Below are positions 15,521-24,987 of a DNA stretch of 64,000 bases, piece by piece; the first letter of the stretch is position 1; each line of letters begins with the position of its first letter. Position numbers and translations under genes: made by a program. The notes below the pieces were generated by a model. That model was given only the letters and a program-made list of their open reading frames with translations, made no database searches and had not been told where the DNA came from. This stretch comes from Gammaproteobacteria bacterium (GTDB lineage Bacteria > Pseudomonadota > Gammaproteobacteria > Burkholderiales > Burkholderiaceae_C): positions 310,001-374,000 of the forward strand of contig JAHJWB010000017.1 of NCBI GenBank assembly GCA_018828125.1. Reading direction: 5' to 3'.

Positions 15521-17926
15521 ATGTCTGCACTTTTCAGCCCGACCGCCCTGGTCGTACCGTTTGAAAACCTGAGAATGACCGACGTCGAGTCGGTAGGCGG
15601 TAAAAACGCCTCCCTCGGCGAGATGATCTCCCAACTGCCGCAGGGCGTGCGTGTGCCCACGGGCTTTGCCACCACGGCCCATGCGTTCCGCGAGTTCCTG
15701 GCTTACGACGGCCTGGCCGACCGCATCAGCGCCAAGCTCAAAAGCCTGGACACTGAAGACGTGCGCGCACTGGCGCAGGTCGGCGCCGAGATCCGCGCCA
15801 TGGTCGAGGCCCAACCCTTTCCGGCCGACCTGCAAAAGGCCATTGCCGATGAATTCGCCAAGCTGAGCGCTGGCAACCCCCAGGCTTCGTTTGCCGTGCG
15901 TTCGTCCGCCACGGCCGAGGATCTGCCCGATGCGTCGTTTGCGGGTCAGCAGGAGACGTTCCTGAACGTGGTGGGCATCGACGAGGTCATGCACAAGATG
16001 AAGGAAGTGTTCGCGTCGCTGTACAACGACCGTGCCATCTCCTACCGCGTGCACAAGGGTTTTGAGCACGACGTGGTGGCCTTGTCCGCCGGGGTGCAGC
16101 GCATGGTGCGCTCTGACCTGGGCGCCGCAGGCGTGATGTTCACCATGGACACCGAATCGGGCTTTGAAGACGTGGTCTTCATCACCAGCAGCTATGGCCT
16201 GGGCGAAACGGTGGTGCAGGGCGCGGTGAATCCTGACGAGTTCTATGTGCACAAACCCATGCTCAAGGCTGGCAAGAAGGCGGTGATCCGCCGCAATCTG
16301 GGCAGCAAGCTGATCCAGATGGTTTTCTCCACGGCAGAAGAAAAAGCCTCCAGCGGCAAGCTGGTCAAGACCATCGACGTGCCTACCGAGCAGCGCAACC
16401 GCTACTCGCTGACCGACGCTGATGTACAAATGCTGGCGCAGTACGCCCTCGTGATTGAGCAGCATTACGGTCGCCCCATGGACATCGAATGGGGCAAGGA
16501 CGGCACCGACGGCCAGCTCTACATCCTGCAGGCGCGGCCTGAAACCGTGAAGAGCCAGGCCAAGGGCCAGGCCGAGCTGCGCTACAAGCTCAAGGGTCAG
16601 GGCACCGTGCTGGCCGAAGGCCGCGCCATTGGCCAGAAGATCGGCACCGGCCCTGTGCGCCTCGTGCACAACATTTCGGAGATGGACAAGGTCCAGCCCG
16701 GCGACGTGCTGGTGACCGACATGACCGACCCCAACTGGGAGCCGGTCATGAAGCGCGCCAGCGCCATCGTCACCAACCGGGGTGGCCGTACCTGCCACGC
16801 GGCCATCATTGCGCGTGAGCTGGGTATTCCGGCGGTGGTGGGTTGCGGTGATGCGACGGAGCTGCTGAAGGACGGCACTCTGGTCACGGTGAGCTGCTCT
16901 GAAGGCGACACGGGCCGCATCTATGACGGCCTGCTCGAAACCGAGGTGACCGAGGTGCAGCGTGGCGAAATGCCGCCCATCAAGACCAAGATCATGATGA
17001 ACGTGGGCAACCCCCAGCTGGCTTTTGATTTCTGCCAGTTGCCCAACGAAGGCGTGGGCTTGGCCCGCCTGGAGTTCATCATCAACAACAACATCGGCGT
17101 TCACCCCAAGGCCATCCTGGACTACCCCCAGATCGATGCTGACCTCAAGAAGGCTGTCGAATCGGTGGCCCGTGGCCATGCCAGCCCACGTGCTTTCTAT
17201 GTGGACAAAGTCGCCGAAGGCGTGGCGACGATTGCCGCAGCCTTCTGGCCCAAGCCGGTCATCGTGCGCCTGTCGGACTTCAAGTCCAACGAATACCGCA
17301 AGCTGATTGGCGGCAGCCGCTATGAGCCCGAGGAAGAAAACCCGATGCTGGGCTTCCGCGGCGCCGCGCGCTACCTGAGCGCCGATTTCGGAGAAGCCTT
17401 CGCCATGGAATGCGAAGCCCTGAAGCGCGTGCGCAATGACATGGGCCTGACCAACGTGCAGGTGATGGTGCCGTTTGTGCGCACGCTGGGCCAGGCCGAG
17501 CGCGTGACACAGCTGCTGGCGCAGCACGGCCTGCAGCGCGGCAAAGATGACCTCAAGGTCATCATGATGTGCGAAGTGCCGAGCAACGCCATCCTCGCCG
17601 AGCGTTTCCTGGAGTTCTTCGACGGCTTCTCCATTGGCTCCAACGACCTGACCCAGCTCACCCTGGGTCTGGACCGGGACTCCGGCCTGGAGCTGCTGGC
17701 GCAGGACTTCGACGAACGCGACCCTGCTGTCGAGGCGCTGATCCACCAGGCCATCAAGGCCTGTCTGGCCCAGGGCAAATACATTGGTATCTGCGGCCAG
17801 GGCCCCAGCGATCACCCTGACTTTGCACAGTGGCTGGCCAGGGAAGGCATCTCGTCGATCTCGCTCAATCCCGACAGCGTGATCGCGACTTGGCAGCAAC
17901 TGGCAGCCGCTGGCCAGCTGACGTAA
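15521..17926 (+). CDS. ppsA: phosphoenolpyruvate synthase
   Basis: PpsA converts pyruvate, ATP and water to PEP, AMP and phosphate, for gluconeogenesis. The 801-residue product has the ATP-grasp N-terminal domain ([37 protein letters not shown]), the phosphohistidine domain with catalytic H426 in [14 protein letters not shown], and the C-terminal PEP/pyruvate barrel with [11 protein letters not shown]-like [18 protein letters not shown] and [17 protein letters not shown] 15521 ([16 protein letters not shown]) fits the family N terminus. A TACAAT box at 15375-15380 is a likely -10 about 140 bases upstream, within the 278-base divergent region shared with ppsR. Confidence 0.97.
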   Translation: MSALFSPTALVVPFENLRMTDVESVGGKNASLGEMISQLPQGVRVPTGFATTAHAFREFLAYDGLADRISAKLKSLDTEDVRALAQVGAEIRAMVEAQPFPADLQKAIADEFAKLSAGNPQASFAVRSSATAEDLPDASFAGQQETFLNVVGIDEVMHKMKEVFASLYNDRAISYRVHKGFEHDVVALSAGVQRMVRSDLGAAGVMFTMDTESGFEDVVFITSSYGLGETVVQGAVNPDEFYVHKPMLKAGKKAVIRRNLGSKLIQMVFSTAEEKASSGKLVKTIDVPTEQRNRYSLTDADVQMLAQYALVIEQHYGRPMDIEWGKDGTDGQLYILQARPETVKSQAKGQAELRYKLKGQGTVLAEGRAIGQKIGTGPVRLVHNISEMDKVQPGDVLVTDMTDPNWEPVMKRASAIVTNRGGRTCHAAIIARELGIPAVVGCGDATELLKDGTLVTVSCSEGDTGRIYDGLLETEVTEVQRGEMPPIKTKIMMNVGNPQLAFDFCQLPNEGVGLARLEFIINNNIGVHPKAILDYPQIDADLKKAVESVARGHASPRAFYVDKVAEGVATIAAAFWPKPVIVRLSDFKSNEYRKLIGGSRYEPEEENPMLGFRGAARYLSADFGEAFAMECEALKRVRNDMGLTNVQVMVPFVRTLGQAERVTQLLAQHGLQRGKDDLKVIMMCEVPSNAILAERFLEFFDGFSIGSNDLTQLTLGLDRDSGLELLAQDFDERDPAVEALIHQAIKACLAQGKYIGICGQGPSDHPDFAQWLAREGISSISLNPDSVIATWQQLAAAGQLT

Positions 17927-17972
17927 CCGGGCTGCCCATGCGTTATCTGCACCAGCTGCCCGCGTGCCCGTG

Positions 17973-18344
17973 ATGCAGCAGCCCCGGCACCCCAACCCGC
18001 ACCATCCCCGTGTGCACGATGCAGAAATGGCGGGCCCGTTTCCGCCGGATCTGCATGACGTGCGGCACCTCTGGCTCAAGGCCGGACTGTTGGTGGTGTG
18101 GGCGCTGGTGTCGTTTGTGGCCACGTATTTCGCGCGCGACCTGCAGTTTCTGGTGGCAGGTGGCTGGCCGCTGGGGTACTGGATTGCGGCACAAGGCGCG
18201 GTGCTGGTGTTTATTGCGCTGGTGGTGGTGTATGGCTGGGCCATGAACCGATTCGAGCGGCAGGATGCAGAGAGGATTGCCGCCACCGCGCCGGGGCCTG
18301 AAGCGGTCAGTCCGCGCAGGGACGGGGCTTTGCCCCATGGCTGA
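17973..18344 (+). CDS. small subunit of sodium:solute symporter pair (DUF4212 family)
   Basis: The product is a roughly 123-residue membrane protein with two transmembrane helices (LKAGLLVVWALVSFVATYFA and GYWIAAQGAVLVFIALVVVYGW) and the family-typical ending AMNRFERQDAE. DUF4212 proteins occur directly upstream of a particular group of large sodium:solute symporters, as here. The stop overlaps the next start (ATGGCTGA). The N-terminal start is unclear: GTG 17964, ATG 17973 and ATG 18027 are all possible and none has a good ribosome site. I took the first ATG. It is assumed to be needed for symporter stability or transport. Confidence 0.85.
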   Translation: MQQPRHPNPHHPRVHDAEMAGPFPPDLHDVRHLWLKAGLLVVWALVSFVATYFARDLQFLVAGGWPLGYWIAAQGAVLVFIALVVVYGWAMNRFERQDAERIAATAPGPEAVSPRRDGALPHG

Positions 18345-20433
18345 GCCCAGCGCGTCTGACGCTGCGGGCGACCGTGCCTATCTCTGGCGGTTGCACCGCA
18401 TCCTGGCGCTGTATGTGATGGGCGTCCTGGGCTTCCTGCTCCTCATGGCCTGGGCCGAGCGCCAAGGCCTGTCGCGCCACTGGATTGGCCCTATCTTCCT
18501 GTTCCTCACTGTCATGGTCTACGCCGGTATCGGCGTGTATGGCCGCACGACCGACGCCGAGGAGTATTACGTGGCCGGTCGCCGCATCCCGCCCATGTAC
18601 AACGGCATGGCTGCTGCGGCGGACTGGATGAGCGCGGCCTCGTTCATCAGCCTGTCCGGGGCGCTGTACCTGCAGGGCTTTTCGGGCACGCCGGGGCAGG
18701 CAGGCGGCTTGGCCTATCTATTGGGCTGGACGGGGGGCTTTTGCCTCGTGGCCATGTTGATTGCGCCACATTTGCGGGCCATGGGCCTGTACACGGTGCC
18801 CGACTTTTTTCATGTGCGTTTCGGCGGCCGCTGGCCCCGCGTGATCGCCGCGCTGGCGGCGGTGTTGTGCTCGTTTACCTACGTGGTGGCCCAGATCTAC
18901 GGCGTGGGCCTGATCGCTTCACGCCTGACCGGCGTTCAGTTCGAGATTGGCATCATGCTGGGGCTGGGGGGGGTGCTGCTGTGCTCGTTTCTGGGCGGCA
19001 TGCGCGCCATCACCTGGACGCAGGTGGCGCAGTACGTGGTGCTGTTGCTGGCATTTTTGATTCCGGTGTCGTGGCTGGCGTACAAGCAATTGGGCAACCC
19101 CTTGGCGCCGTTGGTCTATGGCGCGCAGATCAGCAAGATTGCGGACCTGGAAGCGCAGTTGCTAGATTCACCCGCCGAGCACCAGGTGGTGCAGGCCTAC
19201 CAGCGCCGCGCTCAGGAGTTTGAGGCCCGGCTGCTGGACGTGGAAAGCGCGCTGGAGAACGAGCGCGAAAAAGCCCGCGAGCGCATTCGAACCCTGCGCA
19301 ACCAGAACGCCGACGTGGGCCTCATCGTGTCGGCCAGCCGCGAGCTGGCGGCCTTGCCCCGCGATGCCGCCGCCGCCCGTGAAAGATGGACGCGCGAAAT
19401 GCGCGAAAACTACGAACGCGCCCGCCCTTTGGGTGGGTTGCCGCTGCACAGCCAGGCTTACGTGGGCGACCCCGACGGCACACCGGAGGAGCAGCGCGAC
19501 TACGAGCTGACCCGGCGCAACTTTTTGGCCCTGATGTTCTGCCTCATGGTGGGCACTGCGGGGCTGCCGCATCTGCTGACCCGCTACTACACATCGCCTA
19601 CGGTGTCGGCGGCGCGCGCTTCGGTGGGGTGGTCGTTGTTTTTCATCGCCCTGCTGTATCTGAGCGCACCGGCACTGGCGGTTTTGGTGAAGTTTGAGGT
19701 GATGCAAAACCTCGTGGGCAGCAGCTTTGAGGCCTTGCCCAACTGGATGGCGCAGTGGGCGCGCGTGGACAGCTCGCTGCTTTCGGTGGAAGACGTGAAC
19801 GGTGACGGGGTTGTTCAGTTTGGTGAGATCCGCCTGGGGGCGGACCTCATCATGCTGGCCACACCCGAACTGGGGGGCTTGCCATACGTCGTGTCAGGTC
19901 TTGTGGCGGCGGGCGGGTTGGCGGCGGCACTGTCTACGGCTGATGGACTGCTGCTGACGATCAGCAATGCGCTGGTGCGGGACCTGTACTTTCCGGATGC
20001 GCAGCGCAAGGCGTCGCCCGAGCAGCGGGTGATCCTCACCAAATTCACCTTGCTGGCCGTTGCGTTGTCGGCCGCGTTTGTGGCCGCCCTCAAGCCGTCC
20101 GAGATATTGCCCATGGTGTCGGCATCGTTTTCATTGGCGGCATCGGCCTTTGTGCCGGTGATGGTGCTGGGCATCTTCTGGCGCGGCACCACGCGCCAGG
20201 GGGCGGTAGCGGGCATGTTGGCAGGGCTGGGTGTGGCTGTCTATTACATGCTGTCGCATGTGCCCGCTTTGCAGGTACTTCCGGCTTGGTTGCTGGCAGA
20301 TGGCCTGTGGTTTGGCATTCAGCCCATTTCGGCAGGCGTGTTTGGTGTGCCTGCAGGCTTGGTGGCAGCGGTCTTGGTGAGCTGGGCTACCCGCCCGGCA
20401 CCCCCGCAGCCTTTGGTGCGCTCTGAAATGTGA
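18337..20433 (+). CDS. large sodium:solute symporter (ActP-like, VC_2705-type subfamily)
   Basis: This is an inner-membrane Na+-coupled transporter of 698 residues, much longer than typical SSS proteins. After the first two helices come the signature DAEEYYVAGRRIPPMYNGMA and AADWMSAASFISLSG, then the LeuT-fold core. Between two helices there is a long soluble insert (about residues 270-390) with strong coiled-coil character (ADLEAQLL, RRAQEFEARLLDVESALENE). A second insert near residue 486 has an EF-hand-like loop, DVNGDGVVQFGE. Acetate or another small carboxylate is the likely substrate by family, not by proof. It is translationally coupled to the DUF4212 subunit. Confidence 0.92.
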   Translation: MAEPSASDAAGDRAYLWRLHRILALYVMGVLGFLLLMAWAERQGLSRHWIGPIFLFLTVMVYAGIGVYGRTTDAEEYYVAGRRIPPMYNGMAAAADWMSAASFISLSGALYLQGFSGTPGQAGGLAYLLGWTGGFCLVAMLIAPHLRAMGLYTVPDFFHVRFGGRWPRVIAALAAVLCSFTYVVAQIYGVGLIASRLTGVQFEIGIMLGLGGVLLCSFLGGMRAITWTQVAQYVVLLLAFLIPVSWLAYKQLGNPLAPLVYGAQISKIADLEAQLLDSPAEHQVVQAYQRRAQEFEARLLDVESALENEREKARERIRTLRNQNADVGLIVSASRELAALPRDAAAARERWTREMRENYERARPLGGLPLHSQAYVGDPDGTPEEQRDYELTRRNFLALMFCLMVGTAGLPHLLTRYYTSPTVSAARASVGWSLFFIALLYLSAPALAVLVKFEVMQNLVGSSFEALPNWMAQWARVDSSLLSVEDVNGDGVVQFGEIRLGADLIMLATPELGGLPYVVSGLVAAGGLAAALSTADGLLLTISNALVRDLYFPDAQRKASPEQRVILTKFTLLAVALSAAFVAALKPSEILPMVSASFSLAASAFVPVMVLGIFWRGTTRQGAVAGMLAGLGVAVYYMLSHVPALQVLPAWLLADGLWFGIQPISAGVFGVPAGLVAAVLVSWATRPAPPQPLVRSEM

Positions 20434-20486
20434 CTGCCAGTTCGCGCGGGTCAGGGAACAGGTTCTTTTCGCGGCTGTTGTGAACG

Positions 20487-20517
20487 AAAAAAAGCGGCCC
20501 TCAGGCCGCTTTTTTTG
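20487..20517. terminator. bidirectional terminator
   Basis: A run of seven A, then AGCGGCC (20493-20499), loop CTCA, GGCCGCT (20504-20510) and seven T. It can end both the symporter message (plus) and the FKBP message (minus). Confidence 0.9.
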
Positions 20518-20563
20518 CCGCTGCACCGTGGTGGTGATAGCGGGAGCAGAGGGCGGCCAGCGC

Positions 20564-20923
20564 TTAGCGGCCTACCTTCAGCAGTTCCACATCGAACTTC
20601 AGCGTAGCGTTGGGAGGAATCACACCGCCTGCGCCGCGGGCGCCGTAGCCCAGGGCTGCAGGAATGATCAGCGTGCGCTGGCCGCCAATCTTCATGCCCT
20701 GGACGCCTTCGTCCCAGCCTTTGATCACCATGCCCGCGCCCAGCGAGAACTCAAACGGGTCATTGCGGTCACGGCTGGAGTCGAACTTGGCGCCTTGTTC
20801 GCCATTGTTGTAGAGCCAGCCTGTGTAGTGCACCGACACGTTCTGGCCCTTGGCGGCCTCGGCGCCTTCGCCCACGGTGGTGTCTTCGTATTGCAGGCCG
20901 GATGCGGTGGTGGTCATTGCCAT
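20564..20923 (-). CDS. FKBP-type peptidyl-prolyl cis-trans isomerase
   Basis: This is a single-domain FKBP of 119 residues with no signal peptide, so a cytoplasmic prolyl isomerase. Landmarks are VSVHYTGWL, the active-site FDSSRDRNDPFEFSLG, GMVIKGWDEGVQGMKIGGQRTL, IPAALGYGARG and IPPNATLKFDVELL. These include the FKBP-12-like aromatic pocket (Y, F, D, V/I, W). The start at 20923 has AGGAA nine bases upstream. ATG 20917 is an alternative. It stands alone between the bidirectional terminator and repeat copy E. Confidence 0.95.
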   Translation of the reverse strand: MAMTTTASGLQYEDTTVGEGAEAAKGQNVSVHYTGWLYNNGEQGAKFDSSRDRNDPFEFSLGAGMVIKGWDEGVQGMKIGGQRTLIIPAALGYGARGAGGVIPPNATLKFDVELLKVGR

Positions 20924-20951
20924 GATTGAATTCCTGGTTTGCTATTGAAAA

Positions 20952-20997
20952 TATAGCTATTAACGCTTTATGGATAAGCGCTAGAAGCATTTTTGAC
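20952..20997 (+). repeat. 46-bp interspersed repeat, copy E
   Basis: Plus strand TATAGCTATTAACGCTTTAT, then GGATAAGCGCTAGAAGC and ATTTTTGAC. It lies about 30 bases upstream of the FKBP start, within its presumed promoter or leader. Confidence 0.92.
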
Positions 20998-21010
20998 CCC
21001 TATTTTAACG

Positions 21011-21042
21011 AAAGCCCCGCTCGGAGGATCCGGCGGGGCTTT
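21011..21042 (-). terminator. terminator of the HxlR-type regulator
   Basis: AAAGCCCCGC (21011-21020) and GCGGGGCTTT (21033-21042) form a perfect 10-bp stem 34 bases past the regulator stop. The following minus-strand sequence is only weakly T-rich. Confidence 0.7.
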
Positions 21043-21075
21043 ACCCAGAACGGGGCGGGGGCGCCAGCGCTTGGC

Positions 21076-21387
21076 TTATGCGGCCTTTTTGGCCCGGCCA
21101 GCCACCCAGCGGGTGGCAAAGGCCTGCACATCGCTCAGGCGCTTGAGCAAATCAGCGCCCGAGGGGGTGACGGTGTAGCCATCGCTGCCGTGGTCCACAA
21201 AACCGGCTTCGCGCAGCTCTTTGATGCGGGTGTTCAGCGTATTGGGGGTGATGCCCCCCACGCTGTCTTGCAGCAGGCGGAAGGTCTGGGGGTGGCCGTC
21301 CTTCAGGGCCCACAGCACGCGCAACGCATAACGGCATTCAAGTCGCTCAAAAAGCTGGTTGATGGCGACATTTTCTTTGGAGCTCAT
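21076..21387 (-). CDS. HxlR-like winged-helix transcriptional regulator
   Basis: This is a 103-residue DNA-binding protein consisting of little more than one winged helix. The HxlR-family pattern is visible in RYALRVLWALKDGHPQTFRLLQ, ITPNTLNTRIKELREAGFVDH (recognition helix) and DGYTVTPSGADLLKRL (wing and dimer helix). It lacks the N-terminal CPV/C motif cysteine found in redox-sensing HxlR members, so the signal is unknown. The lysine-rich end KK suggests non-specific DNA contact. The target is not evident. Neighbouring FKBP and LysR genes are each separated by more than 150 bases. Confidence 0.82.
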   Translation of the reverse strand: MSSKENVAINQLFERLECRYALRVLWALKDGHPQTFRLLQDSVGGITPNTLNTRIKELREAGFVDHGSDGYTVTPSGADLLKRLSDVQAFATRWVAGRAKKAA

Positions 21388-21588
21388 GGACGCTTCTCCT
21401 CGCGCAAGTGTTAAATCTAAGTTCGGAACGGGTGGCCTGTGCCAAGCCCGCTGATGCGCTGAGACTATAGCGCGGAACCCGTTTTGCTACAAGTTTGGTA
21501 GCTCAGAACGCACGGCACATATGCGCTAAGGCGAGAAAATGCGATATTCGCTATCAAAATGTTGCGAACCGGCCACGGAACGGCGCAA

Positions 21589-22494
21589 TCATTGTGGGTG
21601 CCCCTGCCGTGCCAGATGGGTCACCAGCAAGTGCGCTGCCGGGGGCAGCGTGCTGGCACTTCGGTAGCAAATGGCAAACCGCCGCCGCGCCCACGGATCG
21701 CTCAGCGGCACGATGCACACGGGCGCTGATTGGGCAAAGTGCGCCGCCACTTCCCGCGGCACCACACTGATGGCCAGGTTGGCACGCACCACGCGCAAAG
21801 CGGCGTCAAAGTTGGACACCAACACCCGGTGCGCCAGCATTTTTCCCTCGACCGCTGCGGCGCGCGCCAACAGCACTTGCACCGCGCTCAATGCGGGCAT
21901 GCTCACAAATTCGTAGTCCAGTACATCCGCAAATCGCACGCTGGGTAGCTGTGCCAAGGGGTGCGAGGCATGGGCCACTACGGCCAAGTGATCGCTGCGG
22001 TAGCCGCAGGTTTCCAGCCCGGAAAGATCGGCCGCGTCCCAGCAAATGCCGATGGAGGCACTGCCCTCGCGAATGCCCTGCACAACTTCCGGGCTCACGC
22101 GCTCCTCCAGGCTGACCTGGATGTCGCGGTGGGCGGAGTCTTGCAGAAAGGCGGCCACATCGTCGGCCAGGGACTCGGCCATGACCGATGCGGTCACCAG
22201 CATGCGCACGTGGCCTCGGATGCCAGTGGCATAGGCCGCCATGTCGCGCTCGATCTGGCCCACGCTGGCCAGCATGGTGCGCGCGTGCTCCAGCAAGGTT
22301 TCGCCCGCGGGGGTGGGCACCACGCCCCGCCGTTTGCGCACCAGCAGCGGTGTGCCGACAGTGTCTTCAAGCTGAGCTAGCCGCTTGCTGATGGCAGAGC
22401 CGACGATGGACTCTTGTTCCGCCGTGCGGGCAATGCTGCGGTGGTCGCATACCGCGGCAAAGAGCCGCAGGGTTTGCAGGTCGAGGTCTCGCAT
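21589..22494 (-). CDS. LysR-family transcriptional regulator
   Basis: The 301-residue product has an N-terminal winged helix-turn-helix (LQTLRLFAAVCDHRSIARTAEQESIVGSAISKRLAQLEDTVGTPLL). A linker helix and a two-lobe periplasmic-binding-like effector domain follow. It is divergent from the HMG-CoA-lyase-like gene with 127 bases between them, and a perfect palindrome sits in the gap, so it most likely controls that gene set and itself. The effector is unknown; a CoA-linked organic acid intermediate would suit the neighbours. ATG 22494 is the start matching the family N terminus. Confidence 0.93.
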   Translation of the reverse strand: MRDLDLQTLRLFAAVCDHRSIARTAEQESIVGSAISKRLAQLEDTVGTPLLVRKRRGVVPTPAGETLLEHARTMLASVGQIERDMAAYATGIRGHVRMLVTASVMAESLADDVAAFLQDSAHRDIQVSLEERVSPEVVQGIREGSASIGICWDAADLSGLETCGYRSDHLAVVAHASHPLAQLPSVRFADVLDYEFVSMPALSAVQVLLARAAAVEGKMLAHRVLVSNFDAALRVVRANLAISVVPREVAAHFAQSAPVCIVPLSDPWARRRFAICYRSASTLPPAAHLLVTHLARQGHPQ

Positions 22495-22522
22495 GGTTCG
22501 GCTACGGCATAAGGCTTTGATA

Positions 22523-22548
22523 TTCCGATTCGGAAGCATAAGACTTCC
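22523..22548. promoter_or_regulatory. LysR-type operator candidate
   Basis: TTCCGA-T-TCGGAA (22523-22535) is a perfect 13-bp palindrome of the T-N11-A form used by LysR regulators. It overlaps a second dyad, GGAAG-N7-CTTCC (22532-22548). It lies in the 127-base divergent gap between the LysR gene and the lyase gene. Confidence 0.6.
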
Positions 22549-22621
22549 AAAATGTATTTTCTGATTCTCTTGGGAATTTTTAGAATCCAACCCATACCCA
22601 AAAAACAGCCGGAGACACGCT

Positions 22622-23614
22622 TTGACCGCCACTCTTCCTTCTCCCGGGCCCGGTGCGCTCTCCCTGTCAGGGAGCTCGGCTGCGGTCGTGCGCGAAGTGG
22701 GGCTGCGTGATGGGCTGCAGAGCATTGCCACCGTGGTGTCCACGACTCACAAGATCGAGTGGATCAACGCAGCCTACGCCGCAGGCCTGCGCGAGATGGA
22801 GGTGGGCTCGTTTGTGCCGGCCCGCTTGTTGCCACAACTGGCCGACACCGCCGACGTGCTGGCCCATGCCAAGACGTTGGCGGGGCTCTTCGCGTCCGTT
22901 TTGGTGCCCAATTACAAGGGCGCCGAGCTTGCGCTGGACCGGGGTGCTGATCTGATGGTGGTGCCACTGTCTGCCAGCCACGCTCACAGTCTGACCAACC
23001 TGCGCAAGACGCCTGACGAGGTGGTGGCCGAGGTCGCGCGCATTCGCGCGCTGCGCGACGCAGGGGGCAATCACACGCTGATTGAAGGGGGTGTGGGCAC
23101 CGCTTTTGGCTGCACCCTACAGGGCGAGGTGGCTGAAAGCGAGGTGCTGCGCCTGATGCAGGCACTGCTGGATGCAGGCGCTGACCGGGTGAGCCTGGCC
23201 GACACTGTGGGTTATGCCGACCCTGCTTCTGTGTATCGTCTTTTCGACAAAGCTCGCGCCTTGGTGGGTGAGCGTCTGTGGTGCGCGCATTTTCATGACA
23301 CGCGGGGAATGGGGCTGGCCAATGCCTATGCAGCGTGGCAAGTGGGCATTGCGCGCTTTGACGCCTGCCTGGCGGGCATTGGTGGGTGCCCACATGCACC
23401 AGGGGCCAGCGGAAACGTCACCACGGAAGACCTCGTGTTCATGCTGGAGCGCATGGGCGTTTCGACGGGCATCGACGTGTCAGCAGTGTTGGCGCTGAGG
23501 CAGCGTGCAGCGGGTTGGCTGTCCGGCGAGACGCTGCACGGCACGCTGTGGCGGTCTGGGCTGCCCCGCGCGTTCGCCCCCATTGGTCCTGTGACCGCAG
23601 AGGGGGCGGTTTGA
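22622..23614 (+). CDS. hydroxymethylglutaryl-CoA lyase family protein
   Basis: This is a TIM-barrel carbon-carbon lyase of the HMG-CoA lyase/DRE group, 330 residues. It shows REVGLRDGLQSI (catalytic Arg and metal-ligand Asp), the SASHAHSLTNLRKT segment, ADTVGYADP, the metal-ligand pair HFHDTRGMG, and GIGGCPHAPGASGNVTTEDLVFMLERMG with the active-site cysteine. HMG-CoA lyase gives acetyl-CoA and acetoacetate; relatives cleave citramalyl-CoA or similar thioesters. The adjacent CoA-transferase suggests a substrate activated by CoA transfer. The start is TTG 22622 with GGAGA about 8 bases before it. Confidence 0.88.
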   Translation: MTATLPSPGPGALSLSGSSAAVVREVGLRDGLQSIATVVSTTHKIEWINAAYAAGLREMEVGSFVPARLLPQLADTADVLAHAKTLAGLFASVLVPNYKGAELALDRGADLMVVPLSASHAHSLTNLRKTPDEVVAEVARIRALRDAGGNHTLIEGGVGTAFGCTLQGEVAESEVLRLMQALLDAGADRVSLADTVGYADPASVYRLFDKARALVGERLWCAHFHDTRGMGLANAYAAWQVGIARFDACLAGIGGCPHAPGASGNVTTEDLVFMLERMGVSTGIDVSAVLALRQRAAGWLSGETLHGTLWRSGLPRAFAPIGPVTAEGAV

Positions 23615-23648
23615 ACCCCGGGCACCTCGCATCCCTTATCGTTGGCCT

Positions 23649-24905
23649 ATGACTTCTACCTCCGCCACCTCCCCCAATTCATCGTCCACCAGCGCAACCG
23701 CGCCTGACGCGCCAGTGCCACGTCCTTTGCCGCTCGATGGCCTTCGGGTGGTGGAGTTCACCCACATGGTCATGGGCCCCACCTGCGGCATGGTGCTGGC
23801 CGATCTGGGCGCCGAGGTCATCAAGGTCGAGCCGGTAGATGGCGACCGAACCCGCCACTTGTTGGGCGCCGGGGCCGGCTTCTTCCCCATGTTCAATCGG
23901 AACAAGAAGAGCATTGCACTGGACCTGCGCAGCCCCGAGGGACTGGAGGTGGCACGCAAACTGGCAGCATCGGCTGACGTGGTGGCCCAGAACTTCAAGC
24001 CGGGTGTGATGACCAAGTACGGGCTCGACTACGCTGCGCTGAGCCAGATCAACCCCCGCCTTATCTATGTAAACCACACCGGTTTTTTACCTGGCCCCTA
24101 CGAGCATCGCACGGCCCTTGACGAAGTGGTGCAGATGATGGGCGGGCTGGCATACATGACCGGGCGCCCGGGTGACCCATTGCGCGCGGGAAGCAGCGTG
24201 AACGACATCATGGGTGGCATGTTCGGTGCCATCGGCGCCATGGCCGCCTTGATGCAGCGTGGCATTACGGGGCGCGGGCAAGAGGTGGACTCGGCCCTGT
24301 TCGAGAACAACGTTTTTCTGGTGGGCCAGCACATGATGCAGTACGCCGTCACCGGCAAGCCGGCTGCGCCCATGCCTGACCGCATTTCATCGTGGGCGCT
24401 GTATGACGTATTCAGCGTGAAGGACGGCGATCAGATCTTCTTGGCGGCTGTCAGCGATGCGCAATGGATCACTTTCTGCGATGCGCTGGCATTTGCCGAT
24501 CTGAAGGCAGCCCCACACCTGGCCACCAACAACGATCGCGTGCGTGCGCGAGCCACGCTGATGCCAGACCTGCGCCAGCGACTCGCCGCCTACAGCGGCG
24601 TGGAATTGGCGGCCATCTTTGAAAAGCACGGTCTGCCGTTCGCTCCCATCTTGCGGCCCGAACAACTGTTCGATGACCCCCACCTCAACGCCACGGGTGG
24701 ACTGGCCGACATCACCCTGCCCGACGGCGAGCGGGCCGGGCAGACCGCCCGCACCACGCTGTTCCCCTTGCGCATGGATGGCCAGCGCCTGGGCGTGCGC
24801 CTGCAGCCGCCGGTGCTGGGCCAGCACACGGCGGCACTGATGGAGGAGCTTGGCTACACACCTGAAGAGGTGCGGGCCCTGCAGCAAAGGCATGCCGTGG
24901 CCTGA
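23649..24905 (+). CDS. CaiB/BaiF-type (class III) CoA-transferase
   Basis: The 418-residue product has the family hallmarks: LDGLRVVEFTHMVMGPTCGMVLADLGAEVIKVEP, FNRNKKSIALDLRSPEG, DVVAQNFKPGVMTKYGLDYA, and the catalytic aspartate region HRTALDEVVQMMGGLAYMTG. RISSWALYDVFSVKDGDQIF and the C-terminal small domain follow. It starts 34 bases after the lyase gene and is probably co-transcribed. With the lyase and the Bug-type binding protein it looks like a route for uptake, CoA activation and cleavage of an organic acid. The exact acid cannot be told. Confidence 0.92.
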   Translation: MTSTSATSPNSSSTSATAPDAPVPRPLPLDGLRVVEFTHMVMGPTCGMVLADLGAEVIKVEPVDGDRTRHLLGAGAGFFPMFNRNKKSIALDLRSPEGLEVARKLAASADVVAQNFKPGVMTKYGLDYAALSQINPRLIYVNHTGFLPGPYEHRTALDEVVQMMGGLAYMTGRPGDPLRAGSSVNDIMGGMFGAIGAMAALMQRGITGRGQEVDSALFENNVFLVGQHMMQYAVTGKPAAPMPDRISSWALYDVFSVKDGDQIFLAAVSDAQWITFCDALAFADLKAAPHLATNNDRVRARATLMPDLRQRLAAYSGVELAAIFEKHGLPFAPILRPEQLFDDPHLNATGGLADITLPDGERAGQTARTTLFPLRMDGQRLGVRLQPPVLGQHTAALMEELGYTPEEVRALQQRHAVA

Positions 24906-24987
24906 AGCCGTCGCCTCGGTATCACGGGGTGGGCAGCAGCGCCTGCACGCCTGGCATTGAACGAATACAACAACGGAGACTAACGCC

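Noticed and set aside
15440-18286. 948-codon open frame antisense to ppsA
   Set aside because: Its composition mirrors the third-position GC of ppsA. The product is His/Ala/Gly-rich with no family motif, and the sense strand is a certain gene.
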